The position numbers and the translations under genes were made by a program. 64,000 bases of DNA from Longimicrobiales bacterium. GTDB lineage: Bacteria; Gemmatimonadota; Gemmatimonadetes; Longimicrobiales; RSA9. A model generated the notes under the pieces. It worked only from the letters and a program-made list of their open reading frames with translations, was not told where the DNA came from and made no database searches. The stretch is taken from NCBI GenBank assembly GCA_035764935.1, contig DASTYK010000106.1, positions 1-64,000 of the forward strand, written 5' to 3'. This document shows positions 36,068-44,963 of the stretch, one piece after another; the first letter of the stretch is position 1, and every line of letters starts with the position of its first letter.

Positions 36068-36579
36068 TCGTAGGTGCCGCGGAGGAGTGCTTCCTCGAGC
36101 ACATGTCCCTGCATCGCATTCTCGAGCTGCGTGCGCGTTGCGCCCGGCTCCAGATCGAGCTCGGTGTCCAGCGCGTAGAGCATGAAGCGGTACGTGTGGC
36201 GTCGATCCGGTGGGCAGGGCCCGCCGTAGCCGATCCGCTTGAAGTCCGTTGTTCCCTGCCGTGCGTTCCCGAACGACTCGAGCGTTCTGTCCGTCGGCAC
36301 GTTCTCGGGAAGCTCGCCGACGCCGGTCGGCAGATTCCACAGCAGCCAGTGCACGAACGTCCCCACCGGTGCATCCGGATCGTCCACGATCAGCACGAGG
36401 GTGCGCGCATTCTCCGGCACTCCGTCGAGCGTGAGCGGCGGCGAGATATCCGCGCCGTCACACGTGAAGCGCATCGGGATCTCCGCGCCGTCCTCGAAGG
36501 CTTGCGATGTGATTCGCATTCTGACCTGCCGTGCAGGGGCGGGTTCGTCCATCGGCGTACGCGCGTGCAGGTTCTGCAC
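36052..36579 (-). CDS. YbhB/YbcL family PEBP-like protein
   Basis: Bacterial phosphatidylethanolamine-binding-like protein of 175 residues or fewer. Conserved pocket motifs are VDDPDAPVGTFVHW and YGGPCPP.DRRHTYRF. No signal peptide. Alternative starts at 36552 and 36519 exist; the conserved fold begins at MRITSQAF (36519). The gene follows tyrA by 3 bp. Its C-terminal codons come from the 37-bp repeat, so the tail has probably been rewritten by repeat expansion. Ligand unknown. Confidence 0.88.
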   Translation of the reverse strand: MQNLHARTPMDEPAPARQVRMRITSQAFEDGAEIPMRFTCDGADISPPLTLDGVPENARTLVLIVDDPDAPVGTFVHWLLWNLPTGVGELPENVPTDRTLESFGNARQGTTDFKRIGYGGPCPPDRRHTYRFMLYALDTELDLEPGATRTQLENAMQGHVLEEALLRGTYDRPRR

Positions 36580-36582
36580 CCG

Positions 36583-37473
36583 TCATACCCGAAACGCCCT
36601 GCCCTCCGCCAGAAAGCGATGCAGCAAAGTTCGATCCCCGGAGGCAATGAGCTGCCGCAGAGTCTCGATCTCTCGCGTGAGGCGGTCCAGCGCATCACCG
36701 ACGTTCGATGCATTGTCCAGCAGGATGGCGCTCCACATGTCGGGATCACTCGCCGCCAGTCGCGTCGTGTCGCGGCCGCCAGGCCCGAGCTGATCGCCGG
36801 CGATGTCTGCGGCCAGCAGCGCCCGCGCAAGCGCACTCGCGGTCGCCTGCGGAAGGTGGCTCGTCCAGGCGAGCAGAGCGTCGTGCTCTTCTGCATCGAT
36901 GAGTTGCGGCTTCGCGTCCAGGCGCTGCCAGAAATGCCAGGCCCGGTCGCGGAGGGTCGGGGCAACACCGGCTGCCGGGCACAGGTACACGGTTGCACCC
37001 CGGAACAGGCCCTGCCCCGCAGCAGCCAGGCCGGAGCGGTGGTCCCCCGCGAGCGGGTGGGCACCGACGAAGCGGGACCCCAGCGCACTCGCGTCCGCGG
37101 CGCGGACGATCGACGTCTTGGTGCTGCCGACATCCATCACGAGACACTGCGGGTCGAGTTGCGCGACTCCATCGAGCACCTCCAGTGTCGCGTCGACCGG
37201 AACCGCGATCAGCAGTACGTCGACCTCCGGGAGGCGCTCGAAACGGCTGCCCAGTGGGCCCTGGATCACTCCGGCAGCCAGGCCTCGCTCGAGCGCCAGC
37301 GGGTCTCTGTCGTGGGCGAGCACTCGAACGCCAGCGGCCGCGAGATCGTGCGCGATCGAACCGCCTATCAGGCCGAGGCCGACGATCCCGACCGTCGCGT
37401 CCACGAATGCTGCGTCGGCGATGTCCGCGGCCCGGATGAGCTCTGCCTGCCCCTGCGTATCCGCCGACATCAA
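36583..37473 (-). CDS. tyrA: Prephenate dehydrogenase
   Basis: NAD(P)-dependent oxidative decarboxylation of prephenate to 4-hydroxyphenylpyruvate, committing carbon to tyrosine. The dinucleotide motif VGIVGLGLIGGS, MDVGSTK and the catalytic HPLAGDHRSG are visible. At 296 residues it lacks an ACT domain, so direct Tyr feedback through ACT is not expected. It overlaps the chorismate mutase gene by 4 bp. Confidence 0.95.
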   Translation of the reverse strand: MMSADTQGQAELIRAADIADAAFVDATVGIVGLGLIGGSIAHDLAAAGVRVLAHDRDPLALERGLAAGVIQGPLGSRFERLPEVDVLLIAVPVDATLEVLDGVAQLDPQCLVMDVGSTKTSIVRAADASALGSRFVGAHPLAGDHRSGLAAAGQGLFRGATVYLCPAAGVAPTLRDRAWHFWQRLDAKPQLIDAEEHDALLAWTSHLPQATASALARALLAADIAGDQLGPGGRDTTRLAASDPDMWSAILLDNASNVGDALDRLTREIETLRQLIASGDRTLLHRFLAEGRAFRV

Positions 37474-37760
37474 GCGCCCTGCTGCGCCCGCCTCGCGCTC
37501 GCGATCAGCTTCCAGAACACCGCTCGCACGTCCTCTTCGTCGAGATCATGATCGCGGGCAAGCGCGGCCGCGCGACGCACGACGGCCGCCTCCCGAGCGG
37601 GGTCCAGTGTCGGAATCCCGGCCGCCCGTTTCGCTGCACCGATGGCGCGGGCGAGTCGCTCCCGCTCGGCCAGCAGTCGGACGAGCTCGGCGTCCAGTTG
37701 TTCCAGCTCACGACGCAGCGCAACGAGTGCGGCCGGTGCGGATTCGTCCGGTGTGTTCAT
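37470..37760 (-). CDS. Chorismate mutase (AroQ class)
   Basis: Stand-alone all-helical chorismate mutase of 96 residues. The first helix has the AroQ pattern LRRELEQLDAELVRLLAERERLARAIG with the active-site Arg, followed by the Lys in AAKRAAG and the last helix VFWKLIASAR. It overlaps both neighbours by 4 bp in aroF-CM-tyrA, so prephenate formation and use are co-expressed. Confidence 0.9.
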   Translation of the reverse strand: MNTPDESAPAALVALRRELEQLDAELVRLLAERERLARAIGAAKRAAGIPTLDPAREAAVVRRAAALARDHDLDEEDVRAVFWKLIASARRAQQGA

Positions 37761-38806
37761 GCGGCTGCAGCAGCTTCCGGCGCGTGCAGCGAACGACCCG
37801 CAGCCGCCGCGAATGGCTTCAACTGCTCCATCAACTGCGCGAACTGCGCCGGATGAAGCGACTGATCGCCGTCGGAGAGCGCAAGCTCCGGCTCCGGGTG
37901 CACCTCCACGATGAGCCCGTCGGCGCCCGCTGCGACCGCGGCAAATGCGAGCGGCGCCACCAGCGATGCACGACCACCGGCGTGGCTCGGATCTACGATC
38001 ACCGGAAGGTGCGTCTCCGCCTTGAGCACGGGAATCGCGGCAACATCGAGCGTGTTTCGCGTCATCGTCTCGAACGTGCGGATCCCCCGCTCACACAGCA
38101 CCACTGCAGCGTTACCCTGCGCCATGACGTACTCCGCCGCCATCAGCAGCTCATGCACGGTAGCGGACAGTCCCCGCTTCAGCAGCACCGGCCGCTGCAC
38201 GCGGCCGACCTCGGCGAGCAGCGAGAAGTTCTGCATATTGCGCGCACCGATCTGCAGCATATCCGCATGCTCCGCCACGAGCTCCACCTGCCGCGGATCC
38301 ATGACCTCCGTCACGACAGGCAACCCCGTCTCCGTGCGCACCTCCGCCAGTAGTCGAAGCGCCTCCACGCCCAGCCCCTGGAACGCATACGGCGATGTCC
38401 GCGGCTTGAATGCTCCACCCCGCAGCATCCCGGCACCCGCGGCACGCACCGCGTGAGCAGTCGTGCGCAGCATCTCGTGGGACTCCACCGAGCACGGTCC
38501 GGCTACCACTGCTAACCCGCTCCCCCCGAACACCGCCTGCGCTCCGTCGCCAGCGCGTACGGTCGTCTGCCCTGCCGCGAACTCGCGCGATGCCAGCTTG
38601 TACGGCTTCATCACCGGGGTGACCGACTCCACCCCGGGCAGGCTCAGAAGCGAAATCTCGCGCAGCCGAGTCTCGTCTCCGATGCAGCCGATGATCGTGC
38701 GCTGTTCACCGCGCGACACATGCGTCTGCATCCCGAGCAACTCCACCCGCTCACGGATGTGATCCAGCTCTGCCTCTGTGATACCCGACCGCGTTACGAT
38801 GATCAT
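37757..38806 (-). CDS. aroF: 3-deoxy-7-phosphoheptulonate synthase (type I-beta) with N-terminal regulatory domain
   Basis: First enzyme of the shikimate pathway. Residues 1-75 form the ferredoxin-like regulatory domain found in Thermotoga-type enzymes (MIIVTRSGITEAEL...VTPVMKPYKLASREF), known there to bind Tyr/Phe. The barrel follows with VVAGPCSVES, MLRGGAFKPRTSPYAFQG, the metal Cys in VLCERGIRTFE and DPSHAGG. The 349-residue start at 38806 has a GGAGGGGG ribosome site 3 nt upstream. Transcription passes through the attenuator described upstream. Confidence 0.95.
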   Translation of the reverse strand: MIIVTRSGITEAELDHIRERVELLGMQTHVSRGEQRTIIGCIGDETRLREISLLSLPGVESVTPVMKPYKLASREFAAGQTTVRAGDGAQAVFGGSGLAVVAGPCSVESHEMLRTTAHAVRAAGAGMLRGGAFKPRTSPYAFQGLGVEALRLLAEVRTETGLPVVTEVMDPRQVELVAEHADMLQIGARNMQNFSLLAEVGRVQRPVLLKRGLSATVHELLMAAEYVMAQGNAAVVLCERGIRTFETMTRNTLDVAAIPVLKAETHLPVIVDPSHAGGRASLVAPLAFAAVAAGADGLIVEVHPEPELALSDGDQSLHPAQFAQLMEQLKPFAAAAGRSLHAPEAAAAA

Positions 38807-38835
38807 GGTCCCCCTCCGCCGCCGCAGCGCACGGG

Positions 38836-38874
38836 AAAAAAGAAAGCGGCCCGTGGAGTCTTCCACGGGCCGCT
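38836..38874 (-). terminator. Intrinsic terminator (attenuator) in the aroF leader
   Basis: Perfect 13-bp GC-rich hairpin, arms 38845-38857 and 38862-38874 with a 4-nt loop. On the minus strand it is followed by TTCTTTTTT (38836-38844). This is the strongest intrinsic terminator in the window. It lies 30 bp before the aroF start codon and 25 bp after the leader-peptide stop, so it must control entry into the aroF operon. Confidence 0.9.
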
Positions 38875-38898
38875 CGTGCGATGCCGGTACCAGTCGCG

Positions 38899-38985
38899 CT
38901 ATGCGCGCAGACGCCGCCATTCACGACCCGTGTGCGGGGTCGCAAAATAATAGTAGCGGGCGGCTGCGAAGTACCGGTTCGTCAT
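38899..38985 (-). CDS. Aromatic-amino-acid leader peptide of the aroF operon (28 aa)
   Basis: Short frame from ATG 38985 to TAG 38899. Regulatory residues are Y5-F6, then Y11-Y12-Y13-F14 and W23, seven aromatic codons in 28, in a genome where they are otherwise rare. It sits between a promoter and an intrinsic terminator in front of aroF, the arrangement of pheA/trp-type attenuation. No Shine-Dalgarno is present; the ATG is 7 nt downstream of the -10, so translation is probably leaderless. It is too short for routine gene calling. Confidence 0.8.
   Translation of the reverse strand: MTNRYFAAARYYYFATPHTGREWRRLRA
38923..38932 (-). promoter_or_regulatory. Predicted antiterminator segment in the aroF leader
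   Basis: The RNA segment CACGGGUCGU, in leader codons His18-Arg21 just past the Tyr-Tyr-Tyr-Phe run, pairs over 10 bp (two G-U) with the 5' arm of the terminator (38864-38873). A ribosome stalled at Tyr codons leaves it free; one at the stop codon would be past it or near it. Confidence 0.65.
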
Positions 38986-38991
38986 ACCCGA

Positions 38992-39021
38992 ATCGTAAAC
39001 CCGAGCGGCAGTGCCGCGCAA
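38992..39021 (-). promoter_or_regulatory. Predicted promoter of the aroF leader transcript
   Basis: Minus-strand -35 TTGCGC (39016-39021), 18-bp spacer, -10 TACGAT (38992-38997). The distance from the -10 to the leader ATG is 6 nt, so transcription may start at or within 1-2 nt of the ATG. Confidence 0.5.
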
Positions 39022-39331
39022 GTAGGGGCGCTCGCGACCGTGGCGGAGTGGGCGCACGCAATGGTGGAGCGGCGGTGCACGACGGATGATATCGCTGACA
39101 TCGATGCGGCCGGACGGCGGTCTACGGACGGCAAAGGCCGGGCGGACGGCGACGTGGGCCGGCGCGTGCGGATGGCGGCGCGCCCGACGCGGGACGACGG
39201 CGGCGCGCGCCCGACGCGGGACGACGGCGGCGTGCGCCCGACGCGTACGGATAGCGCGCTCATCACACCCCGGTCTCCCTCTTCGACTGTTCGCGCAAGA
39301 TGTTGGGACGATCGCCGGTGCTCATTCAGAC
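39022..39331. other. Intergenic region with tandem repeat
   Basis: About 310 bp between the aroF promoter and the transposase-like gene. Apart from a 27-bp tandem repeat near 39181-39245 there is no coding or structural signal. The frames through it are Arg/Ala-rich and do not resemble proteins. Confidence 0.5.
39181..39245. repeat. 27-bp tandem repeat, 2.4 copies
   Basis: Units begin at 39181, 39208 and 39235; the first two differ at one base and the third is cut after 11 bp. GC content is about 85%. Confidence 0.8.
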
Positions 39332-40279
39332 ATGGTGACGCCCCGGTTGCCCACCAATCCGTCTGGAATGTCACCACATCCGAGTTCAGAATCGCAGACG
39401 GCAGCTGTCCTGACCGCGATCCGCCTCGCCCGCTTCAACAAGGGCATCCGATGCGTGCATTGCGGATCCCAGGAAATTGTACGCTGGGGCACATTCCGGC
39501 AGCGGCAACGGTACCGCTGCAACGACTGCCGGCGAACGTTCAGCGACCTGACCGGCACACCCGCAGCGTGGTGCAAACGACTCGATCGATTGCCTGCTTA
39601 TCGCGACTGCATGACCCGGAGCATGACGTTGCGTGCAAGCGCCAGCGCGGTGGGTGTGCACCTGACCACGTCGTTCCGCTGGCGCCACAGGTATCTCAAC
39701 GCAATGCAGCCGCTCGAGACCGTTGTCATGACGGGCCTGCTGGAGGTGGCGGAAAGCTGGATCCTGTGCGCGGATACGGCCCCAAGATTTCGTGGACGCC
39801 CCCGGCGACGTCCTCGCCGAACGATGCTCCATCCACTGGGACGACGAAGCTGGCTATGCTGTATGCGGGACCGATCTGGCCGCTCGATCACGCTATATGT
39901 CGGAGAGGATCGTCCCAGCCGTGTCGAGTGGACCGCGCTGCTGGAAGAGATGACACATGCGCCGACGGGAATCATAGGACAGCTCGGCCCACTCAGGGAA
40001 GCACGAGTTGCTGCCAGGGAGTTCGGCATTCCCGCGCATCGCGCACGCAGCCCCCTGCGCAACCCGGTGACGCTGCTGCTGAGTACCGAGGGTGCCGTCG
40101 GGCTCCTGCATCGGTTGCGACGCTGGGTCCATCGGTTTCGAGGTGTGACACGCAGATACCTGTCAAATTACATCCTGTGGCACGACATGCTCGATGTGCA
40201 TCGCACGACCGACTTCCGCCTCGACAGGATGTTCTGCTGGCCACTTGATGCATCCAGGGAGCCCGAAGCGACATGGTGA
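39332..40279 (+). pseudogene. Degenerate IS1595-like transposase or domesticated derivative
   Basis: A 315-residue open frame. The N-terminal zinc ribbon is intact (CVHCGSQEIV...YRCNDCRRTF), followed by a helix-turn-helix (ASASAVGVHLTTSFRWRHRYL). The C-terminal half keeps only traces of the DDE fold: one Asp in CADTAP, TEG near the usual Glu, and the family end RFRGVTRRYLSNYILWHDML. The middle catalytic Asp segment is missing. No terminal inverted repeats or target duplication were found. Either a dead insertion or a domesticated DNA-binding protein. Met at 39365 is an alternative start. Confidence 0.65.
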
Positions 40280-40381
40280 GCGCAAGGTCGGGTCGTTTCG
40301 CCCGATTCGGGCCAACACTTTCCGCGAACAGTCGCAGACGACCCGCGGCGACACTGCTCCCTGCCCCGACCCACGGCGCGT

Positions 40382-40427
40382 CCTCCCACGCCTCCCACGC
40401 CTCCCACGCCTCCCACGCCCTCCCACG
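40382..40427. repeat. 9-bp microsatellite-like tandem repeat
   Basis: Four perfect CCTCCCACG units from 40382 to 40417 and a fifth with one extra C. It lies between the transposase-like gene and the D-aminopeptidase stop. Confidence 0.8.
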
Positions 40428-40467
40428 CCCTCCGCGCCGTGAGTCCGAAGAACTCACGCCCGCGCCG

Positions 40468-41364
40468 TCAGATCGTGACGAAGCGGTACATCAGTCGGAT
40501 GAGGCGATAGGCAGCACCCATGTCGGGCGCTGTGAACTCAACCGTGTAGCCATCGACCTGTCGCACGCCCGGTATGGCCTCCAGGATCTGCGGACGCGTA
40601 ACCTCGTCGAACCGGATCCGGACTTCGATCGAGCCCCGCACATCCCAAGGCCTGGCACGTTCCAGCGTTGCGAGTGCGCGCCGCGTCGTCGTCGCCAGCT
40701 CATCCTGCACCTGGCGCGGGTGACGCAGCCGGGCCGACTGCGGTGTCACGGCAGTCTTGGTGACAACCGTCGCGGCCGGCACGTTCTCGGTGAACTGAGC
40801 CGTGAATGCCGAGTCACCTGCGGCGAGGATGACCGGTACGCCGACAGAGCCCGCGTATGCGGCGTTCATCTCCCCTTCACCTGCTTCGATGCCGTTGATC
40901 CAGAGTCCCTTGACGCGACCGGACCCCGTATGAGCCAGGAAGCCGCGCGGCGTTCCAGCGCGGGCATGGTAGCCCAGGAAGATGGCGGCGTCGAACGTCG
41001 CATCCAGCCCCTCGACCATCCCGAGCGGCTTGATAGCGCCCTGGATGTACGTGGTGCGCGGGTCCAGCTCTGTGTGCAGCAGGTTCTGCATGTCGCCGTG
41101 CGAGTCGTTGATCACGATCTCCGCGGGCCCGGTCGCCAGAATGGCGGACACCACGGCATTCACTTCGTCGGTCATCAGGCGACGTCCGGTCGCGTAATCC
41201 TTGCCCGTTGCGGATGTCAGATTGCTCGTGCCAATGCCGCTGATTCCTTCCATGTCGACGGAGATGAAGATCCGGCGGGACTGCTGGGCTCGCGCGTCGG
41301 GAGATGTAGCGAACAGCAGCAGGAATGCGCACAGGAAGCGCACGGCCATGCACTGACGGTGCAT
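40468..41364 (-). CDS. Exported M55 family D-aminopeptidase (DppA-like)
   Basis: Zinc peptidase family acting on D-Ala-containing peptides. The catalytic pattern is present: FISVDMEGISGI near the N terminus, VINDSHGDMQNL, and FLGYHARAG. Unlike cytosolic B. subtilis DppA it carries a signal peptide (MAVRFLCAFLLLFATSPDARAQ), so it should work in the periplasm. The ATG at 41364 follows GGAGAG. Length is 298 residues. Specificity for D-residues is by family only. Confidence 0.9.
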   Translation of the reverse strand: MHRQCMAVRFLCAFLLLFATSPDARAQQSRRIFISVDMEGISGIGTSNLTSATGKDYATGRRLMTDEVNAVVSAILATGPAEIVINDSHGDMQNLLHTELDPRTTYIQGAIKPLGMVEGLDATFDAAIFLGYHARAGTPRGFLAHTGSGRVKGLWINGIEAGEGEMNAAYAGSVGVPVILAAGDSAFTAQFTENVPAATVVTKTAVTPQSARLRHPRQVQDELATTTRRALATLERARPWDVRGSIEVRIRFDEVTRPQILEAIPGVRQVDGYTVEFTAPDMGAAYRLIRLMYRFVTI

Positions 41365-41636
41365 CTGTCTCTCCAGGGTTGTCGGGAAAGGCACGTAGAG
41401 TGGGCAACTTACGGCGGGAGTGGACACTCGCGCGAGCCGCGACGCTGCTGGCCGGTCTGTTCGCGGTGCCGGTCGTGATCGCTGCTCCATGCGGTCCGTT
41501 CGACGACCTGGACGACCGGCCCGAACGGATTCTATACGACGAGAGGGTCAGTCCCGGCCGGTGCCGGGCCCGCTTGTTCGGGCGCCCTGCACACCCCACC
41601 TTGAAGGCGTCCGACACGTCCCCGCATCGAGCCGCC

Positions 41637-42626
41637 ATGTTCCAGTCACCGTCAGTCGGGATCAGCGCCAACCGGCACGTCGACGCGGATTTCGCGGCGG
41701 ACGTGCTCGCGGATCTCTACCAGTACCCGCACCGCAAGCGCTGGGCGGCATGGCTGCTGTGGGCGACGCTGGGGCTGTTCGGAGCGCACCGCTTCTACCT
41801 CGATCGGCCGGGCTCCGCTCTGCTCTACATGCTCACGGGCGGCGGCTTCGTGTTCGGCTGGGTCGTCGATGCGTTCCTGCTTGGGCGCATGGTCGCGGAG
41901 TACAACAGCGACCAGGACGCGCGGCACACGGCCGGCCGACCACCCCGCGCCCTCGACTTCATGCCGCCGCTATCCCGCGACGTGCTCGCGCAGCCGCCCG
42001 CGTGGATCGAGCAATGGCGCAGCGCCGGCGCAGCCCGGAGCGGCATGCGCCTTACCGGCGACGTCCTGGTGCTTCTCGTCACGGGGATCCTGCTGGGTTC
42101 GATCGCGGCCTCGGCTGGCGTCTACGAGGCGGTCGTAGCGATCGCCGTGCTGGCCATCCTGACGGCGCTGGGAGGCAGTGTCGGCAGGCTCGATGATCTC
42201 CCGATCACACAGGAGCTGATCCGCTGGAATCACCGTCTGCGGCTGTTCTATTACTACAACCGCCCGGGCAAACCGCTCGCGCTCCTGTTCCGGCCTTTGA
42301 CAGCCGCGATCTCGGCCCCGTTCCGGCGGCGGGACCGGGCGGAGGTCAGGCTGTACCTGCAACTCGGCGGTGTTCTCACCGGGCTCTTCCTGGTCCTCGA
42401 CCTGGTCGAGGCAGTCGCGTCCGATGGGCTGTCAGCGCTCGGCCCGATGAGCCTGTTCGGACTCTGGATGCGCGAGGCCGTCGCCACGTTTCTCGTGATC
42501 TACGCCTTTGCCACGCCGATCGGTGCGGTGCTCACGGTGCACCTGCTCATGCGACGAAGCCATTTCGTGCCGCGGCTGCTGAGCGCCCTCGTGCTGGTCG
42601 CGATGCTGCTCGGCATCCTGGGGTAG
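41637..42626 (+). CDS. TM2-domain multi-pass membrane protein
   Basis: A 329-residue membrane protein. A TM2 domain lies at about 38-90 (KRWAAWLLWATLGLFGAHRFYL, GSALLYMLTGGGFVFGWVVD) with the usual hydrophobic hairpin and FGAHRFY turn. Four or five more membrane segments follow (about 145-185, 255-285, 300-329). TM2 function is unknown. There is no clear ribosome site at the ATG; upstream in-frame codons would add an unlikely Arg/Pro-rich stretch. Confidence 0.75.
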   Translation: MFQSPSVGISANRHVDADFAADVLADLYQYPHRKRWAAWLLWATLGLFGAHRFYLDRPGSALLYMLTGGGFVFGWVVDAFLLGRMVAEYNSDQDARHTAGRPPRALDFMPPLSRDVLAQPPAWIEQWRSAGAARSGMRLTGDVLVLLVTGILLGSIAASAGVYEAVVAIAVLAILTALGGSVGRLDDLPITQELIRWNHRLRLFYYYNRPGKPLALLFRPLTAAISAPFRRRDRAEVRLYLQLGGVLTGLFLVLDLVEAVASDGLSALGPMSLFGLWMREAVATFLVIYAFATPIGAVLTVHLLMRRSHFVPRLLSALVLVAMLLGILG

Positions 42627-42661
42627 GGCACACCCTTACAGCGCGATTCTCCGGATCGACC

Positions 42662-42667
42662 TATAAT
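42662..42667 (+). promoter_or_regulatory. Predicted -10 element of icd
   Basis: A consensus TATAAT 44 bp before the icd start. The best -35 match, CTTACA (42635-42640), is 21 bp away, longer than ideal, so only the -10 is called. Confidence 0.45.
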
Positions 42668-42710
42668 CAGGGCGTCGACTGCCGGGCGTTCACCCGTACC
42701 CCTCGAGCTC

Positions 42711-44963
42711 ATGCGCGCATCGCCTTCGATCATCTACACGTGGACCGACGAGGCTCCCTTCCTCGCGACACACTCCTTTCTTCCGGTCGTACGCGCGTTT
42801 GCCGGCGCTGCGGACGTACCCGTCGAGACGCGTGACATCTCGCTTGCCGCCCGCGTGCTCGCCGCGTTCTCCGACCTGCTGCCCGAGGCGCAGCAGCGCG
42901 CGGATGACCTGGCCGAGCTCGGGCGCATCGTCGAGCGGCCGGATGCCAACATCATCAAGCTGCCGAACATCAGTGCTTCGGTACCTCAGCTCAAGGCGTG
43001 CATCCGTGAGTTGCGTGCGAAGGGCTTCCCGCTGCCGGACTATCCGGACGAGCCCGGCACCGATGAGGAGCGTGACATCCGCGCCCGCTACGACCGCGTG
43101 AAGGGCAGCGCAGTCAACCCGGTGCTCCGCCAGGGCAACTCCGACCGGCGTGCACCGAAGGCGGTGAAGGACTTCGCGCGTGCGAACCCGGCACGCATGA
43201 AGCCGTGGCCCGCGTCATCCCAAACGCACGTCGCGACGATGCAGAGTGGCGATTTCTTCAGCAACGAGGAGTCGATCACCTTCGATCAGGCGACGACGGT
43301 GAGCATCGAGCACGTGGCGCCGGACGGCACGATCAGCGTGCTCAAGGACGGTCTCGCGTTGAAGCCCGGCGAGGTACTGGATTGCACCGTGATGAGCCGC
43401 CGCTGGCTGGTGGAGTTCCTGAAGGAGCAGGTGCGAGACGCAAAGGAACGCGGAGTGCTGTTCTCGCTGCACCTCAAGGCGACGATGATGAAGGTGTCCG
43501 ACCCCATCATCTTCGGCCACGCCGTGCGCGTATACTTCGAGGATGTGTTCGAGAAGCACGCCGATGTCTTCGAAGAGATCGGCGTCAACGCCAACAACGG
43601 ACTGGGCGACGTCCTCGCCCGCGTCGCGGAGCTGCCCGAGCCGCAGCGGAGCGCTATCGAACGGGACATCAGGAACGCCTGCGAGGCAGGTCCCCCGCTC
43701 GCCATGGTCGATTCCGCGCGCGGCATCACCAACCTGCACGTCCCCAGCGACATCATCATCGACGCCTCCATGCCGCCGATGATCCGCGACGGCGGACGCA
43801 TGTGGAACGCGGCCGGCGAGCTGCAGGACTGCAAGGCCGTGATCCCGGACTCCAGCTACGCGGGCATCTACCAGGCCGTCATCGAGGACTGTCAGGCACA
43901 TGGCCAGTTCGATGCCGCGACCATGGGCAGCGTGTCCAACGTCGGACTGATGGCCCAGAAGGCGGAGGAGTACGGCTCGCATGACAAGACGTTCGAGATC
44001 GGTGGAAACGGCATCGTGCGCGTCGTCTCGGCAGATGGCGACGTGCTCGTCGAGCACACGGTGGAGGCCGGTGACATCTGGCGCGCGTGCCAGACGAAAG
44101 ATGCCGCAGTCCGCGACTGGGTGAAGCTGGCGGTGGCGCGCGCCCGCGCGACCGGCAGCCCCGCCGTGTTCTGGCTCGACCGCGAGCGCGCCCACGACGC
44201 GCAGATCATCCGCAAGGTGGACGCGTACCTCGCAGAGCAGGACACCACCGGACTCACGATCGAGATCCTGAAGCCAGCCGAGGCGATGCGCTACTCGCTC
44301 GAGCGTATCCGCCGTGGAGAGGACACCATCTCGGTGACCGGAAACGTGCTGCGCGACTACCTGACCGACCTGTTCCCCATCCTCGAGATCGGCACGAGTG
44401 CACGCATGCTGTCGATCGTGCCGCTGCTGAATGGAGGAGGGCTGTTCGAGACGGGCGCGGGTGGCTCCGCACCGAAGCATGTGCAGCAGTTCCTCGAGGA
44501 AGGACACCTGCGGTGGGACTCGCTCGGGGAGTACCTGGCGCTTGCCGCCTCCTTCGAGCACCTCGCCGACCGGTTCGGCAATACCGGCGCCCGCGCACTC
44601 GCGACGACACTCGACGTGGCCACGGCAGCGTACCTGCAGAACGGTCGCGAACCTTCGCGCACGGTGAACGAGCTCGACAATCGCGGCAGCACATTCTACC
44701 TGGCACTGTACTGGGCGCGCGCACTCGCGGAACAGGACGGCGATCCAGCGCTGGCCGCGCGCTTCCGCCCCCTCGCGGCGGAGCTCACGGAGAACGAAGG
44801 CAGGATCCTCGACGAGCTGAACGGTGCGCAGGGATCGCCGCAGGACGTCGGCGGATACTACATGCCCGATCCGGAACGTACTGCAGCAGCGATGCGGCCG
44901 AGCGCGACGTTCAATGCCGCACTCGACGTGCTCGCAGGCCTGCAGGCGCGACAGGCGGGATGA
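42711..44963 (+). CDS. icd: Isocitrate dehydrogenase (NADP), monomeric type
   Basis: TCA-cycle enzyme making 2-oxoglutarate and NADPH. The 750-residue size and family blocks ([80 protein letters not shown]) identify the monomeric class, unrelated in layout to the 45-kDa dimeric enzyme. Its stop overlaps the next gene by 4 bp. Regulation is not evident beyond the -10 element. Confidence 0.96.
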   Translation: MRASPSIIYTWTDEAPFLATHSFLPVVRAFAGAADVPVETRDISLAARVLAAFSDLLPEAQQRADDLAELGRIVERPDANIIKLPNISASVPQLKACIRELRAKGFPLPDYPDEPGTDEERDIRARYDRVKGSAVNPVLRQGNSDRRAPKAVKDFARANPARMKPWPASSQTHVATMQSGDFFSNEESITFDQATTVSIEHVAPDGTISVLKDGLALKPGEVLDCTVMSRRWLVEFLKEQVRDAKERGVLFSLHLKATMMKVSDPIIFGHAVRVYFEDVFEKHADVFEEIGVNANNGLGDVLARVAELPEPQRSAIERDIRNACEAGPPLAMVDSARGITNLHVPSDIIIDASMPPMIRDGGRMWNAAGELQDCKAVIPDSSYAGIYQAVIEDCQAHGQFDAATMGSVSNVGLMAQKAEEYGSHDKTFEIGGNGIVRVVSADGDVLVEHTVEAGDIWRACQTKDAAVRDWVKLAVARARATGSPAVFWLDRERAHDAQIIRKVDAYLAEQDTTGLTIEILKPAEAMRYSLERIRRGEDTISVTGNVLRDYLTDLFPILEIGTSARMLSIVPLLNGGGLFETGAGGSAPKHVQQFLEEGHLRWDSLGEYLALAASFEHLADRFGNTGARALATTLDVATAAYLQNGREPSRTVNELDNRGSTFYLALYWARALAEQDGDPALAARFRPLAAELTENEGRILDELNGAQGSPQDVGGYYMPDPERTAAAMRPSATFNAALDVLAGLQARQAG

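Noticed and set aside
38881-40248. 455-codon frame overlapping the transposase-like gene
   Set aside because: Arg/Pro/Thr-rich with no domain; the other frame has the zinc ribbon and family end motif, and this frame crosses the aroF control region.
39332-40279. Active insertion sequence
   Set aside because: Catalytic acidic residues missing and no inverted repeats or target duplications found by eye in the flanks.
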